58,312 bases of DNA, taken from contig NZ_LHPC01000042.1 in NCBI RefSeq assembly GCF_001297125.1, positions 1 through 58,312 of the forward strand, read 5' to 3'. The position numbers and the translations under genes are program-made. This document shows positions 36,001-44,229 of this stretch, piece by piece; within the stretch, counting starts at the first letter, position 1, and each line of letters starts with the position of its first letter. The notes beneath the pieces were generated by a model. It saw nothing but the letters and a program-made list of their open reading frames with translations. It was not told the origin of the DNA and ran no database searches. Source of the stretch: Pseudomonas sp. RIT-PI-q (lineage in GTDB: Bacteria; Pseudomonadota; Gammaproteobacteria; Pseudomonadales; Pseudomonadaceae).

Positions 36001-37645
36001 CCGTGCCGATCCGGACAGCTACTCGCTGGACCTCTCCACCGAGATGCTGCCCCTGAACCTGGAAACCTGGTGGTCAAAACGCCCCCCGGAGCTGAAAAAA
36101 TTCCTCGACAAAATCACTGTTCTGAAACTCGGCAATACGCGGTTTTCCAGCGAAGCGAACGGCGTGCTCAAAGCCTTCCCGAGTCTTCGCGAACTCAGCG
36201 CCAGACGTTGCGACCTGACGAGCCTGCCCGAAAGCATCGCCTCCCTGCACCGACTGGAACGGCTGCAATTGAGCGATAACGCGATCGTGCTGGACGCGCG
36301 CGCCGTCGAGCAACTCAAGCACCTGACCTACCTGGAAATCCTCCGGCTTGACGGTAATCCGCTGGCGTTACCGCCAGACATCAGCCGCATGCCTAGGCTG
36401 AAAGTCGTGGCGCTGAAAAAAACAGGGCTGACCACATGGCCCGAGGGCACGCTGGCGAAAACCAGACCGCGTGGCTTCTTGCTGGACCTGCGGGAAAACC
36501 CCGTCGACCTGATTCCCGAAGTCGTCCCAGGCTCGGCACAAGCCTGGGTGATCGCGCGTACCCGGCTAGACGTCGGCAATCTGTCGGAGCTGAACCAACT
36601 GCGATACCAGGAAATCCGTCGCTCACTGAATTTACCCCCGGAGCCGCTCGCGGCTTCCACCACGCCGATAAACGTGGTCATCAACGCCACCAACCCGGAC
36701 AACTGGACCGATGTGCCCGGCTGGGGAATAGACCGGACGACACACTGGCTTGAACTGACCGACGACCCGCAATCCCATCGGTTCCTGACCGTGGTGCACG
36801 AAACGAAAAACTCCGCCGACTATCGTCTCGGTGGCGAACCCCGCAGGCAACTGCTGCAGCGCGTGGTGCGCATGCTCGATGCCGTCTACATCGATACCGC
36901 TCTGCGAGAAAAGCTCTACACCATGGCCATCGCCCCAGTCGATTGCGCCGATGCCGGGACGCAGCTGTTCAACAACATGGGTATCCAGGTGCTTGCTTCC
37001 GAGGCTTACTCCTACTCCACGGACCCCGCGGAGCTGGAGCGCAAACTGGTGACCCTGGCCCAAGGCGCCGCGCGACTGGAGCACGTCAACGAGATTGCCC
37101 GCGCCGATGTCGCCAGTCGTGGTGGCGACCCGGACGATGTCGAGGTCTATCTGGCCTATCAGACCGGTCTGGCTGATCGCTTGCAGTTGCCGTGGCAATC
37201 CGAAGGCATGTTATTCAGGCCGGTGTCCGGTGTCACCGACGCCATGATCGATCAGGCCTACGACACAGTTCTGGCGCTGGGCGAAGGTGATGGGCTGCTT
37301 AACAAAATGCTCGAACAGGAATTTTGGCAGGGCTATCTGCAAGAAAAATACCCGGTTCAGATCGAGGCGAACAAACGCGAGTATCAGCACAAATACGAGC
37401 TGCTTGAGACCCTGCGCTCCACTCAACGGGAATGGGCCGAAGCCACGTCGGACCTTCGTCGAGCCGAATTGCGCAACAGTCTCAATGACCTCATGAACGA
37501 TCTACCGGTGCCCGCGACGGTCGTCTTCGCCGATGAACCGATCAGCGAGGCGATCTTCGACAGGTTGCTCGTCGATTTGGGTGACGAGGAGAAAGAGTTG
37601 TCGAGACGACTGACCCGTGAGGCGTTGAGGCGAGCCGGTCAATAA
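33011..37645 (+). CDS. Large toxin/effector-like protein: DUF6543-type N-terminus, LRRs, NEL E3 ubiquitin ligase (copy 2)
   Basis: 1544-residue paralogue of the preceding gene with the same domain order and very similar sequence throughout. It has the same N-terminal VHYQLIKKAIPPWL block, RFGVEDDVEHTWLRLYAPV and the hydrophobic region near 450-530. LRRs lie at about 1035-1167, and the NEL catalytic candidate is C1312 in DCADAGTQLFNNMG. Differences cluster before the LRRs (about 950-1010) and after them (about 1185-1215), where substrate choice could vary. GGACGATCA lies upstream of the ATG, as in copy 1. No signal peptide is seen. A 12-bp stem-loop follows the stop. The tandem pair probably arose by duplication, with the promoter and REPIN between them retained. 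Confidence 0.85.
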   Translation: MPSSPPESVHYQLIKKAIPPWLENASLRRISALKTARLQIPVWYKTSSPATHRRLKNDLKLSWAAQNNVDQALSNLQDVYAFAKPLLQHALNERFGVEDDVEHTWLRLYAPVNSSWWVHDFASGTRSRTISLLDAALHNFSSGETFTRDSEFITRPDARGHFAVKHLKQKISIEQFTSLCRELDIGARYEQHLNECLLQANTVANNVLRHKVILSQKSALNVAARMALMKNDIDQDAYDVVQGMLDDRRNLQWRGQTVSYYNLSMMDASLTGVVLIAPDVFTAKATVPVIAYIPHDPEHPLKQYPSSLEFMAELTRQLRDTTSPENYQKFFSQFVDQQQRGHFFAGLNERLSKVKWQPLAPGSNLPSWRDTPVDNPNLHFSLSKIQDDRQTRFNGDLWGYFYRQKLNKILNDAREIAVSTEYADRMARWAWWDNLEKILSDMLNVALLVATPLVPGLGQLMLAYTAYQLTDEVVEGLVDLAEGRAAEAGEQAIGVLESVVQLGAFAAGAAIGNVARAQLSPFFESLKPVQLANGQTRLWNPDLSSYEMTELSLPTDARPNEQGIYLHQDQRIVRLGDQHYEVQQDSTTGQHRIQHPQRADAYSPTLRHNGQGAWVSETENPREWQGSTLMRRIGHTTESFSDEQLEQIRQISGTHEAALRQMHMDNAAPPPLLTDTLQRLGSTGPAATPLPADAVALFSEFPDLPDTVAQGILANASAAERQQIEQKKRLPLRLKSQARELQFETQSVRAAHGLYGDTLINIDTERLVLGTLRINSDTFGELRVEIREGTFDGELRSNAGPENAARVRVLIHDGAGKYEVRDGSNQPIHAADGFFEALLQATERNGQNALGFKPGDAERFRQWIMVKIEPPGERRTLLATPPIRAVPEHQTLLLVRGPFTSRAGETLHERILDLHKDFSDSEVDAFANALIAKGEPMQAIEQRENDLDELRVILNRWEYLQESGWGPGSTAFRDGGGQHIAESLLNSFKRKYSDIGRRADPDSYSLDLSTEMLPLNLETWWSKRPPELKKFLDKITVLKLGNTRFSSEANGVLKAFPSLRELSARRCDLTSLPESIASLHRLERLQLSDNAIVLDARAVEQLKHLTYLEILRLDGNPLALPPDISRMPRLKVVALKKTGLTTWPEGTLAKTRPRGFLLDLRENPVDLIPEVVPGSAQAWVIARTRLDVGNLSELNQLRYQEIRRSLNLPPEPLAASTTPINVVINATNPDNWTDVPGWGIDRTTHWLELTDDPQSHRFLTVVHETKNSADYRLGGEPRRQLLQRVVRMLDAVYIDTALREKLYTMAIAPVDCADAGTQLFNNMGIQVLASEAYSYSTDPAELERKLVTLAQGAARLEHVNEIARADVASRGGDPDDVEVYLAYQTGLADRLQLPWQSEGMLFRPVSGVTDAMIDQAYDTVLALGEGDGLLNKMLEQEFWQGYLQEKYPVQIEANKREYQHKYELLETLRSTQREWAEATSDLRRAELRNSLNDLMNDLPVPATVVFADEPISEAIFDRLLVDLGDEEKELSRRLTREALRRAGQ

Positions 37646-37654
37646 ACCCGGCTA

Positions 37655-37690
37655 ATGCAGCTTGACGGCACAAATGCGGTCAAGCTGCAT
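37655..37690. terminator. Stem-loop between convergent NEL and fimbrial genes
   Basis: ATGCAGCTTGAC and GTCAAGCTGCAT form a perfect 12-bp stem around a 12-nt loop, in the 53-bp gap between the second NEL gene and the last fimbrial gene. There is no T run, so it is a weak or rho-aided terminator, or an mRNA 3'-end stabiliser. Confidence 0.65.
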
Positions 37691-37698
37691 CAGCCCGC

Positions 37699-38934
37699 TC
37701 ACACTTCAGAATCCCAGACCACATAGACGCTGCCGGAATAGGTGCCTCCAACACCCGGTCGCATCATGACTTCCATCTGATGGGGCGCGACCTCGAAATG
37801 CAAAATTCCCGGTGCGCGGTCCACATAGAAACCGGGCTGAAATTGTTGCGCGTTTTCTGGGCCCGGCATTAATCGACGGTGCCTGACCGGCTGTCCGGAG
37901 AGGTCGGTCAAGCCGTTCGGCAGGCTGACGCTGACGTACAACTGGACTCGACGGTTCGCGTCACGATTCTCAAGCGCGCAATCGGGAATGAGGCCGATTC
38001 CGCAAATCAACTGCATCTTGAAACGCGTTGAGGCCGAGATATTAAAGATCTGGTCACGGAACAATCGCACCGGCCGGCGCCCCGCCTGCAACCAACTCTG
38101 CCAGCCGCCTGCGGGAACCAGTTGAACCTTGTTGCCACCCGGCGGAATATCGACCTTGAGCGTGTGTTGGACGTCGAGGTTGAAGTTCAGGGTCAGGCTT
38201 GAACTGCTCGGCAACATGACGTCGCCAAAATCGAAGTCGCCGTTCGGGCCGACGGTGTAAGTCAGCGCGCCGCGGTAATGCCCTGAAGACATGCCCAAGG
38301 GATTCGGGGTTTCCAGTTCATAAGCAAAATCGAGGTAGTCCAGGCGCAGCCAGGGGATATCGAACTTGGCCTGTTTTGCGCACACCTCTTGTGCCGGGGT
38401 CTTCCAGAAAAAACTGTAGGCGGTCGGGATAAACCAGCCGACCCCGCTGTAAACGCAGGGAGCAGGGCTATACACCCAACTCAATCCCCACAACAAATTG
38501 TGTGCGACCCGGTGATCTTCGGCACCACCGACCAATTGCATGACGTCCTCAGTCACATACTGGGAACCGATGCCGACGATCCTCACCCGCACCGTTTCCG
38601 GCTCGCCGGTACTTTCGTGATAGACCGTCAGTTCTCGCCATTGCGCCGGGACTTTCAGCATCGCCCCTTGACGAGGTGAATCATGGTTAGCCCGAATCGG
38701 CGCACGCGAATCGAATTGAATCGGCACCTGCAAACTGAATGTCTGATTCTCTTCGCACTGCCCAGGGTAATTGGCGCAGTAACCACTGGGCGGCGTCGTG
38801 TTCAGGAACTTGTTCATTTGCGGGCGCGCCGAGTCCGGTTTGAACAAGGCGGTGATATCTACCTGCTCGGCCTGCACCGGCGCCGCGATCATCCCCAGCA
38901 CCCATGTGCTCAACAACCAATGAGTAATCTTCAA
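37699..38934 (-). CDS. Second CblD/CfaE-like pilus tip adhesin of the downstream operon
   Basis: Secreted protein of about 411 residues, clearly paralogous to the adhesin at 40343. Shared features are the opening IxALFxPDSAxPQ, PSGYCANYPGQCEENQTFSL, NPLGMSSGHYRG, PNGDFDFGDVM, LDVQHTLKVDIPPGGNKVQL, GRRPVRLFRDQIFNISAS and an end VVWDSEV. These tip proteins start pilus assembly and bind receptors in CS1/Cbl fimbriae. A signal peptide (ITHWLLSTWVLGMIAAPVQA) is best explained by a TTG start at 38934 with GGAG upstream; a GTG at 38997 overlapping the pilin stop is the alternative. The upstream operon lacks an equivalent of this gene. Confidence 0.8.
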   Translation of the reverse strand: MKITHWLLSTWVLGMIAAPVQAEQVDITALFKPDSARPQMNKFLNTTPPSGYCANYPGQCEENQTFSLQVPIQFDSRAPIRANHDSPRQGAMLKVPAQWRELTVYHESTGEPETVRVRIVGIGSQYVTEDVMQLVGGAEDHRVAHNLLWGLSWVYSPAPCVYSGVGWFIPTAYSFFWKTPAQEVCAKQAKFDIPWLRLDYLDFAYELETPNPLGMSSGHYRGALTYTVGPNGDFDFGDVMLPSSSSLTLNFNLDVQHTLKVDIPPGGNKVQLVPAGGWQSWLQAGRRPVRLFRDQIFNISASTRFKMQLICGIGLIPDCALENRDANRRVQLYVSVSLPNGLTDLSGQPVRHRRLMPGPENAQQFQPGFYVDRAPGILHFEVAPHQMEVMMRPGVGGTYSGSVYVVWDSEV

Positions 38935-38980
38935 CTTTCCCTGACTCCAGTCATCCTGTTCGTTTTTGACCTGCCCGACT

Positions 38981-39475
38981 TCAAGGCGCTGCCGCACTGA
39001 AGACCAGATTCACGCTGCCGTAGTAGCGACCCGGCTTGTACCCGCCTGCGGGCACTTTCGGCTGGATATGCAGGGCAAAGCGCCCGCCCGCGACAGCCTG
39101 GGCACGCGACAGCACTTCCCGGGGTTGCGCGTCGTGGCTCAAAGCCTTGCCGTTGAAACTGACGAGCAAGTAGATGTTCTGATCGTCGCGGCCGTTGGAC
39201 AGGTAGGGCTCGCTCTCCAGCCGCGCGTGGATGGCGCTGCTGTCATGCTTGACGTCGAAGTTCTTGCGCAGCCCTTCCAGCGTTGAGGTGTGGATGTTCC
39301 ACGGCAAGGTCTGCTCGAGATGAATCCAGTTCGATTCGGCCGGTATCACGTAGAAACCCAACGTCGGAATATCCACCGACACGTCGAATCTGTGCTCTTC
39401 GCGGGCGGCGAATGCCAGGGAACTCATCAATGCCGTGACGCCTGTCCACAGAGCGATGGCCGATAACTTGATCAT
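38981..39475 (-). CDS. CS1-type fimbrial subunit (second pilin, downstream operon)
   Basis: 164-residue exported pilin-like protein. The signal peptide (MIKLSAIALWTGVTALMSSLAFAA) is followed by FDVSVDIPTLGFYVIPAE and the strand-rich body ending PGRYYGSVNLVFSAAAP, typical of the CS1/CooA/CblA alpha-fimbrial subunit fold. It matches the pilin at 45134 in the other operon better than the first pilin of its own. It lies between the chaperone and the extra adhesin and may be a minor or adaptor subunit. Confidence 0.82.
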   Translation of the reverse strand: MIKLSAIALWTGVTALMSSLAFAAREEHRFDVSVDIPTLGFYVIPAESNWIHLEQTLPWNIHTSTLEGLRKNFDVKHDSSAIHARLESEPYLSNGRDDQNIYLLVSFNGKALSHDAQPREVLSRAQAVAGGRFALHIQPKVPAGGYKPGRYYGSVNLVFSAAAP

Positions 39476-39538
39476 TTCAGATACCTGTTACGTCAAAAAA
39501 AGCGGCGGGCAACGACGGTCGCTCGCGTGTGCCGGTGG

Positions 39539-40282
39539 TTACTGGCTGGCAATGTGCAGGGCCTTCTTCGAAGCGCCCTCGACCAGGTTGAAGCGGTATT
39601 CACGACCGGGCTGTTTGTCGAACGCGAACTCTTTTCCAGCACGGATGTGGTGCTTGGTGGTGGGCTCGCATTGGTTTTCCTGCTTGATCGAACAGTTGCG
39701 AAACTCATCGACGACCACCGACGTATTGCCGTTGTTGCGAATGCGGTAGGTGCTCGCACCATTCTCGATCTGGCTGTCGTAACGGCTGTTGTTCGGCCTG
39801 ACGAAGAACACCGTGCCGAAGCCGGTCATGACGTTGACGCCGGCCGACAGGTTCTTTTTGTAGTCCTCGCGCTCATCGCTGGACACCGCGAATTCGTCTT
39901 CCTTTTCCGGCACGACCGGGATGAAGCGCACGCGGAAATAGCGCTCGATGTCGCGCCCGCCCATGAACAACAGGCGCGTGCCCTGCATGCCGTTGGCCGG
40001 AATGATCAGACGCGCCGGACTGGCCATCAGCCCGTCGCGCGATGTCGCACCAGGGTCGCTGGTGACCGGCACTTCAGTGGCGTTGCCGTCGGCGTCGTAG
40101 ACGATTTCCAGAATGTTGACCTTGACGAAGGCCGTGCTGTCGCCGCTGTTGAACACGCGCTTGAGGTAGGTGCTTTTGTCGCCATCCAGATAGTCGTACA
40201 CCGTTCCGACGTTGATTTGCGGCCCGGCCTGAAGCCCCAGGGAAAAGCCGCTCAAACCCATCATTAGCAACAGACGTTTCAT
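39539..40282 (-). CDS. Alpha-fimbrial periplasmic chaperone (downstream operon)
   Basis: 247-residue periplasmic chaperone that should donate a strand to pilin subunits. The signal peptide (LLLMMGLSGFSLGLQA) and the GPQINVGTVYDYLDGDKSTY start are nearly identical to the chaperone at 45630. Other features are SPARLIIPANGMQGTRLLFM, YFRVRFIPVVPEKEDEF and two cysteines near the C-terminus (FRNCSIKQENQC). I start at ATG 40282 by comparison with the paralogue; seven extra upstream codons from 40303 are open but unsupported. Confidence 0.9.
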   Translation of the reverse strand: MKRLLLMMGLSGFSLGLQAGPQINVGTVYDYLDGDKSTYLKRVFNSGDSTAFVKVNILEIVYDADGNATEVPVTSDPGATSRDGLMASPARLIIPANGMQGTRLLFMGGRDIERYFRVRFIPVVPEKEDEFAVSSDEREDYKKNLSAGVNVMTGFGTVFFVRPNNSRYDSQIENGASTYRIRNNGNTSVVVDEFRNCSIKQENQCEPTTKHHIRAGKEFAFDKQPGREYRFNLVEGASKKALHIASQ

Positions 40283-40342
40283 AACCTTAAAACCCCACGA
40301 CATTGAACACAGTGCTGGCTCGAGTTTTCGATGCGCAGCCCG

Positions 40343-41596
40343 TCAGATTTCTGAATCCCAGATCACATAAACCGAGCCGGCATAGGTGCCGGCCACGCCG
40401 GGTCGCACCATGAATTCCACCTGATGTGCCGCGACCTCGAAGTGCAAGGTTCCCGGTGCCCGGTCGACATAGAAACCGGGTTGAAACTGTTGCGCATTCA
40501 CTGCACCAGGCCTCAATCGCAGGCGTCTGACCGGCTGCCCACTGACGTCGGTCAAGCCGTTCGGCAGGCTGACGCTGACCAGCAGCTCGACCCGACGGTT
40601 CTCCTCACGATTTTCCAGCGCGCATTCGTTATTCAGGCCGATGCCGCAAGTCAGCTGCATCTTGAAACGTGATGAGGCGGAGATATTGAAAGTCTGGTCG
40701 CGGGACAACTTCACCGGGCGACGCCCTGCCGCCAGCCAGCTTTGCCAGCCACCTGCCGGCAGCAATTGGACTTTCTCACCGCCGGGAGGAATGTCGACCC
40801 TGAGCGTGTGCTGAACATCCAGGACGAAACTCAGCGTCAGATCGGAATCGTCGGGCACCATCACATCGCCCATATCGAAATCACCATTGGGACCCATGCG
40901 GTAACTCAGGCTCCCCGTATAAAGCCCCGACGACATGCCAAGCGGGTTCGGCGTCCTTAGCTCGTAGGCAAAATCCAGATACTCGTAGGACATTGCCGGA
41001 ATCTCGAATTCGGCCAACTTGACGCAGGCCGCTTCGACCGGGGTTTTCCAGAAAAATCGATATTGGGTGTCCGAATAAGCGCCCACGCCGCTGTACTGAC
41101 ACGGAGGTGGTGCATTTACCCAACTGCCAAGCGACCCTCCGGACCACAGACGCCGGTGGCCTTCCAGTGCCGTCGGTGCGCCCGTGAGATTGGCGGCGGT
41201 ATCACTCAGCAAATATTGAGATCCGAAGCCGGCGATACGCACCTCGACTTTCTCGCTTTCTCCCGTATCGGCGTTGGTCACCGTCAATACACGCCACTGC
41301 GCGGGCGTCCTGAACATCGCGTTTCGGCGTGGCGCGGCATTGGGCAGCAACGCACTGGTCGACTGGAAACGCATGGGCAGGCGGATGCTGAAGGTCTCGT
41401 TATCCCGACACTCACTGGGATAATCCGCGCAGTAACCACTGACCGGGGTCTTGTTGATGAAGGTGTTTCGTTGCGGATTCGCCGAATCCGGGGTGAACAA
41501 CGCTCTGATTTCCTGCTGCGCGGCATCGGCCGAAGGCGCCACCAACAACGCCAGCAAGCACAGCCACTGCGGCAGGTTCGTCTTGAGGTTCACCAT
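40343..41596 (-). CDS. CblD/CfaE-like pilus tip adhesin (downstream operon)
   Basis: 417-residue exported protein predicted to cap and start an alpha-type fimbria. It has a signal peptide to about residue 25 (LCLLALLVAPSADAA), then EIRALFTPDSANPQRNTF, VSGYCADYPSECRDNETFSI, PNPLGMSSGLYTGSLSYRMG, DVQHTLRVDIPPGGEKVQLL and a C-terminal VYVIWDSEI. Paired cysteines in the N-terminal lectin-like half fit the CfaE/CblD family. The ATG abuts the usher stop with no gap, and a GGAGG site sits inside the usher end. Confidence 0.84.
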   Translation of the reverse strand: MVNLKTNLPQWLCLLALLVAPSADAAQQEIRALFTPDSANPQRNTFINKTPVSGYCADYPSECRDNETFSIRLPMRFQSTSALLPNAAPRRNAMFRTPAQWRVLTVTNADTGESEKVEVRIAGFGSQYLLSDTAANLTGAPTALEGHRRLWSGGSLGSWVNAPPPCQYSGVGAYSDTQYRFFWKTPVEAACVKLAEFEIPAMSYEYLDFAYELRTPNPLGMSSGLYTGSLSYRMGPNGDFDMGDVMVPDDSDLTLSFVLDVQHTLRVDIPPGGEKVQLLPAGGWQSWLAAGRRPVKLSRDQTFNISASSRFKMQLTCGIGLNNECALENREENRRVELLVSVSLPNGLTDVSGQPVRRLRLRPGAVNAQQFQPGFYVDRAPGTLHFEVAAHQVEFMVRPGVAGTYAGSVYVIWDSEI

Positions 41597-44119
41597 TCAA
41601 CTGGCCTCCTGGCGAGTGAATGACGCATCCGCCAGGGTATCCGGCGAGCAGCGCAGATCGCCGATCATCAACACGTTGTTTTCACTGCGGTGCTTGTCGG
41701 TATCGAGTCGGAACTGGCACAACAGCTGATCGGCATACCGCACTTCCAGCGTCGGTGAACCGGCATGCATTTCCATCGAGAAGAAGCCGTCGACTTCACT
41801 GACCCCACGGCTGGCGTGGTTGATCACGTGATGGCCCTTCAGCGGCCGACCTTGCGGGTCGACCAGACGGCCGAGCACGGTCAGGGTTTTCATCACGTAG
41901 ACCTTGCGATACTCCACGCCGCCCTTGTTCAGGTGATAGCGGGTGCGGGCCGGTTCGATGCTGGCCGCCGGGGCGTGATTGCCTTCGAAGTCGAAGCTCA
42001 CCGAACTGTTTTTGTAGGCCGTCAGCGGAATGAAATTGCGCCCTGGCCGTAACGCCGCGCTGCCACCGCTGAGGTCGTCTGCGCGCAACGCGACGCCCTC
42101 GATGTCGGATTCGACATCGATGATCATCCCGGCCCCGCGTCCTTGATGCTGACTGGTCAGGGCCAGGCGTTGGCCACCGACGACCACGGTGCTGTCCAGG
42201 TTCAAGCCGCCGGTGAAGTTGTCGTTGAACGACGAGCGCTGAATGAACCCGTCGCCGTTGACCGCATCGGTGCGAAAGTTCGCCAGGCTCGACAGGCCGA
42301 TGCCGTAAGTGTCGGTCAGCGCGGTCACCGAGACGCTCTGCAACACATGGTCTTGCAGGTCTTTGCGATAGCCGAGCGAGGCGTTGGTGTCGCGGCTGCC
42401 ATCGCGGGCAGTACGGCTGCCGATGCTCCCGGAAACCTGCTGCCCCGGACCGCCCAGCGCCATGTTGATGCTCAGATCAACGCCACGATTGCGCGCATCG
42501 CCGCTGCTGAAACTGCCCGGACGATCGAACAGCGACAGCCGCCAGTTGGCATCGCTGCCGAGCACCATCGTGCGTTGCGTCCAGCCCAGGTCGACGCCGA
42601 CGCCTTCAACGTTGCCGTCACTGTGAGAGACCCGTGCGTTGAACGAGCTTTTGCGACTGATCCGGTGGTTGAGCGCCAGCGATGAATTGCTGGTCTCGCC
42701 GGTGAACACATTTCGTTGGCGCACACGGGTGCCATCGGGCAGTGTGTCGTAAGTGTTACTGGTGTCGAGCCAGCTGCGGTTGTGACTCACCACCAGGCTG
42801 CCCGCGCCATAGTTGTACAGCGCTTGCAGATCGGCGCCGGTGCCATGGTCTTCGGTCTGATACAGGTTGGCGTACAGGTTGACGCTGTTGGCCAGGCTCC
42901 AGTCGATGGAACTGCCGTACTGCAGTGTGTCGCGAACCTGACGTGCCGAGAGCCCGAGAATCACCCTTGGATGCAACAAATAGTTGATCGCGGCGCCCGC
43001 CGTCGCATCGCCACTTTCCTGTTGGTCCCAGTTGCTGAGCAGTTTGCTTTCCTGCCCGGCGAACAGGTTGTAGCGCCAGCGCTCGTCGTGGTTGCGCCAG
43101 TTGTTCGGCTTGTAGATCAGTTCCTGGGTGGTCGAAGTGGTCTGGCCGTCTTCGATCAGGCGCACTTCCACTTCGTAAATACCACCGGGCAATGGCCGGG
43201 TATCAAGGGTTTGCAAACCTGCCGGCACCGACTGGGTGTTGATCAGCAAACCATCGCGATAGATCTCCACCGAGGCCTGGCGATTGGCGGTGACGTAAAC
43301 CGGATAGACGCTGGGTTTCGGACTGTCGATCGCCAGGCTGTCGGAGCTGCCATACATCACGCCCACGGCGGTGTCGGGGCTGGTGCCGAACGAGCGCGGC
43401 TGACGGGGCAGGCCCTCGGGATTGGGGGTGAAATAACCCAGGCGAAAAAAACTGCCTTGCAGTTCGCGCTGGGTGAAGAGCTCATGTACCGCGTGATAGG
43501 TCTTGGTGTCCGGCCCGCCAAGACGCGCCAGTTGCATGTTGAACGTCTGGCTCCAGTTGCCCAGGCTGCCGCTGGCCTCCAGGCCAAAACGCCCGCCCAG
43601 GTCCTGATCCTGGCCGCCATTGAGATTGAGCTGGTTGCGCACCATCAGGCCGCTGCTGCCGCCTTCGGGCTGATCGTAGAATCGCTTGGCTTCAGTGTCG
43701 CGCTCGGCATTTTCGCTGACGATCGACAGCAACGAGTTTTCCAGGTTGTAGTGCACCGCCAGCATCTGTTCCGGGCATTGGCCGGTGCAAGTGCCCAGCG
43801 CCACGCCGGGTTTTAGAATGTCGGACCAGGTGTCGCGTTCGCTGGCGCTGAAGCGACTGTCACTGGTGTCGGTGAATTCAAGCAACGTGACCCGGTCATC
43901 GCGGGACAACACAATCATCGCCTCGCCGAGGGGTTGTTGATCGAGCTCGACCCGCACCGCCAATGGCACATCGAAGAAATGCTCTTCGAACTCCGCCGGC
44001 AGCCCCTTGGCCTGGGCCAGCAAACTTCTAGGCGTATTATCAACAGAAGTAGGCGCCGCAAATGCACTGCTACATAACAGCAACGCAAGCGCTGCCGCGA
44101 TGGGCGTCATCGGGAACAT
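41597..44119 (-). CDS. CS1/TcfC-type outer-membrane usher (downstream operon)
   Basis: 840-residue outer-membrane usher that assembles and exports the fimbria. It has a signal peptide (MTPIAAALALLLCSSAFAAP), an N-terminal LPAEFEEHFFDVPLAVRVEL periplasmic part with CTGQC, and the barrel region with repeated strands. The ELIYKPNNWRNHDERWRYNL and VYVTANRQASVEIYRDGLLI segments are typical of TcfC/CooC-like alpha ushers, and a C-terminal domain contains a conserved Cys pair (LLCQFRLD, DLRCSPD). The start at ATG 44119 matches the paralogue at 50207. The product is almost collinear with that usher. Confidence 0.92.
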   Translation of the reverse strand: MFPMTPIAAALALLLCSSAFAAPTSVDNTPRSLLAQAKGLPAEFEEHFFDVPLAVRVELDQQPLGEAMIVLSRDDRVTLLEFTDTSDSRFSASERDTWSDILKPGVALGTCTGQCPEQMLAVHYNLENSLLSIVSENAERDTEAKRFYDQPEGGSSGLMVRNQLNLNGGQDQDLGGRFGLEASGSLGNWSQTFNMQLARLGGPDTKTYHAVHELFTQRELQGSFFRLGYFTPNPEGLPRQPRSFGTSPDTAVGVMYGSSDSLAIDSPKPSVYPVYVTANRQASVEIYRDGLLINTQSVPAGLQTLDTRPLPGGIYEVEVRLIEDGQTTSTTQELIYKPNNWRNHDERWRYNLFAGQESKLLSNWDQQESGDATAGAAINYLLHPRVILGLSARQVRDTLQYGSSIDWSLANSVNLYANLYQTEDHGTGADLQALYNYGAGSLVVSHNRSWLDTSNTYDTLPDGTRVRQRNVFTGETSNSSLALNHRISRKSSFNARVSHSDGNVEGVGVDLGWTQRTMVLGSDANWRLSLFDRPGSFSSGDARNRGVDLSINMALGGPGQQVSGSIGSRTARDGSRDTNASLGYRKDLQDHVLQSVSVTALTDTYGIGLSSLANFRTDAVNGDGFIQRSSFNDNFTGGLNLDSTVVVGGQRLALTSQHQGRGAGMIIDVESDIEGVALRADDLSGGSAALRPGRNFIPLTAYKNSSVSFDFEGNHAPAASIEPARTRYHLNKGGVEYRKVYVMKTLTVLGRLVDPQGRPLKGHHVINHASRGVSEVDGFFSMEMHAGSPTLEVRYADQLLCQFRLDTDKHRSENNVLMIGDLRCSPDTLADASFTRQEAS

Positions 44120-44152
44120 GAACAAATACTCTGATTACAAGGAAGTCAAAGC

Positions 44153-44184
44153 CCGGCCGACAAACCGAACAGTTTGCCGACCGG
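44153..44184 (-). promoter_or_regulatory. Hairpin between pilin and usher genes (downstream operon)
   Basis: On the minus-strand RNA, CCGGTCGGCAAAC pairs with GTTTGTCGGCCGG around a 6-nt loop, giving 13 pairs including two G-U. It lies between the pilin stop and usher start and could attenuate transcription or protect the pilin mRNA 3' end, so that pilin is made in excess. A similar hairpin sits at the same place in the other operon. Confidence 0.7.
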
Positions 44185-44229
44185 TTACGTTACTTGAACA
44201 AGTAAACGTTTTACCGTCGCGGGTGTTGC

